64,000 nt of DNA, taken from positions 1,801,001 through 1,865,000 of the forward strand of contig NZ_CP039740.1 in the NCBI RefSeq assembly GCF_005153485.1. The letters are read 5' to 3'. A program made the translations under genes and the position numbers. The notes below the pieces were generated by a model that saw only the letters and a list, made by a program, of their open reading frames with translations, was not told the origin of the DNA and did not search any database. Below are positions 63,574-64,000 of the stretch, one piece after another. Source of the stretch: Pseudolabrys sp. FHR47. Lineage in GTDB: Bacteria; Pseudomonadota; Alphaproteobacteria; Rhizobiales; Xanthobacteraceae. Within the stretch, counting starts at the first letter, position 1; every line of letters begins with the position of its first letter.

Positions 63574-64000
63574 TTAACCCGCCGCCGCGACGGAGCCGCC
63601 GGCCGCTTGCCGCGCCAGCGCCAGCGCCGCCCAGGCCACAAGGCCAAGGCCGACGGACAGCGCCGCCGACATGGCGATGTTCGCGGACAAGGTGAACTCG
63701 GTGTAGATCAGCATCGGCAGCACGTCGATATTCGTCGCGAGTGTGAACGCGGTGCCGAAGGCGCCCATGGCGGTGGCGAAGGCTATCGCGCCCGAAGCGA
63801 AGAAAGCGGGCTTGAGCGCCGGCAGGATGACATCGCGGTGCACAGCGAAGGGCGACGCGCCGAGCGTGCGTGCGGCTTCTTCCAGCGACGGATCGAGTTT
63901 GTCGATCGCCGCCATCACCGTGAGGATCACGCGCGGGATCGAGAAATAGAGATAGCCGAGGAACAGGCCGTAGATCGAATAGGCGAACACCAGCTTCTCG
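63574..64000 (-). CDS. ABC importer permease (PotB/PhnU type), C-terminal part cut by window end
   Basis: The C-terminal ~142 codons of a permease; the frame continues past 64000 (...EKLVFAYSIYGLFLGYLY). The EAA loop LEEAARTLGASPFAVHRDVI and three following helices are seen. The rest of the permease and the binding protein should lie upstream of this gene, beyond the right edge of the window. It pairs with the permease at 62772. Confidence 0.88.
   Translation of the reverse strand, partial: EKLVFAYSIYGLFLGYLYFSIPRVILTVMAAIDKLDPSLEEAARTLGASPFAVHRDVILPALKPAFFASGAIAFATAMGAFGTAFTLATNIDVLPMLIYTEFTLSANIAMSAALSVGLGLVAWAALALARQAAGGSVAAAG

Overview
The window is a G+C-rich, gene-dense chromosomal segment of an alphaproteobacterium, most likely order Hyphomicrobiales (Bradyrhizobium / Rhodopseudomonas / Pseudolabrys relatives). 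The lineage call rests on gene families typical of that group (Usg, DUF2336, DUF3126, zf-CHCC, BcsS, PAS_5, BTLCP), on groESL with a CIRCE element, and on several palindromic intergenic repeats I associate with Bradyrhizobiaceae. The taxon and family names are recognition from the sequence; no search was run. There is one tRNA, no rRNA, no CRISPR array, and no intact transposase or prophage.

Layout. Bases 1-5070 are a molybdenum-hydroxylase accessory operon: MoxR/CoxD (cut by the window edge), a lower-G+C DUF4393/Abi-alpha-like gene, CoxE, two XdhC/CoxF halves and a MoeA-MobA fusion. Bases 5543-9167 are a TetR-controlled HlyD/ABC exporter, followed by an orphan BcsS, a divergent AraC/MFS pair and the sulfate uptake operon sbp-cysT-cysW-cysA (12412-16307). 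Bases 16312-21006 hold DUF72, a membrane cyclic-nucleotide-binding protein, groEL/groES with palindromes between them, and usg. Bases 21007-21985 have no gene and carry at least four stacked repeat types. Next come an MFS carrier, a DUF2336 protein, an SDR and a GGDEF-EAL protein.

Bases 28221-32500 are the Anbu proteasome-like protease, transglutaminase, alpha-E and circularly permuted ATP-grasp set, a widely distributed but functionally obscure peptide-modification system. Bases 32850-38560 hold a MoaB/CinA-like protein, a purine phosphoribosyltransferase, ilvD, a cupin, tRNA-Leu(UAA) and small envelope proteins. Bases 38567-42836 combine a divergent copA/csoR copper pair around a palindromic operator with DUF2892 and a split YeeE/YedE transporter.

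The remainder is mixed housekeeping and signalling: a MetE-like protein, an FAD monooxygenase with zf-CHCC, cysE, a duplicated DUF3126, a gamma carbonic anhydrase, a BTLCP protease with an apparent frameshift, tandem PilZ, PAS_5, a rhomboid protease, CBS, patatin, a flavin reductase/nitroreductase pair, CheW plus a chemoreceptor with a C-terminal aromatic pentapeptide, and a phosphodiesterase/ABC importer unit running off the right edge. Sulfur metabolism recurs (sulfate uptake, YeeE pair, CysE, MetE-like) without forming one operon.

The best candidates for under-described biology are the DUF4393 gene inside the cox-type operon, the Anbu operon, the large structured repeat at 21230-21338 in its repeat nest, and several strong unassigned palindromes and leaders.
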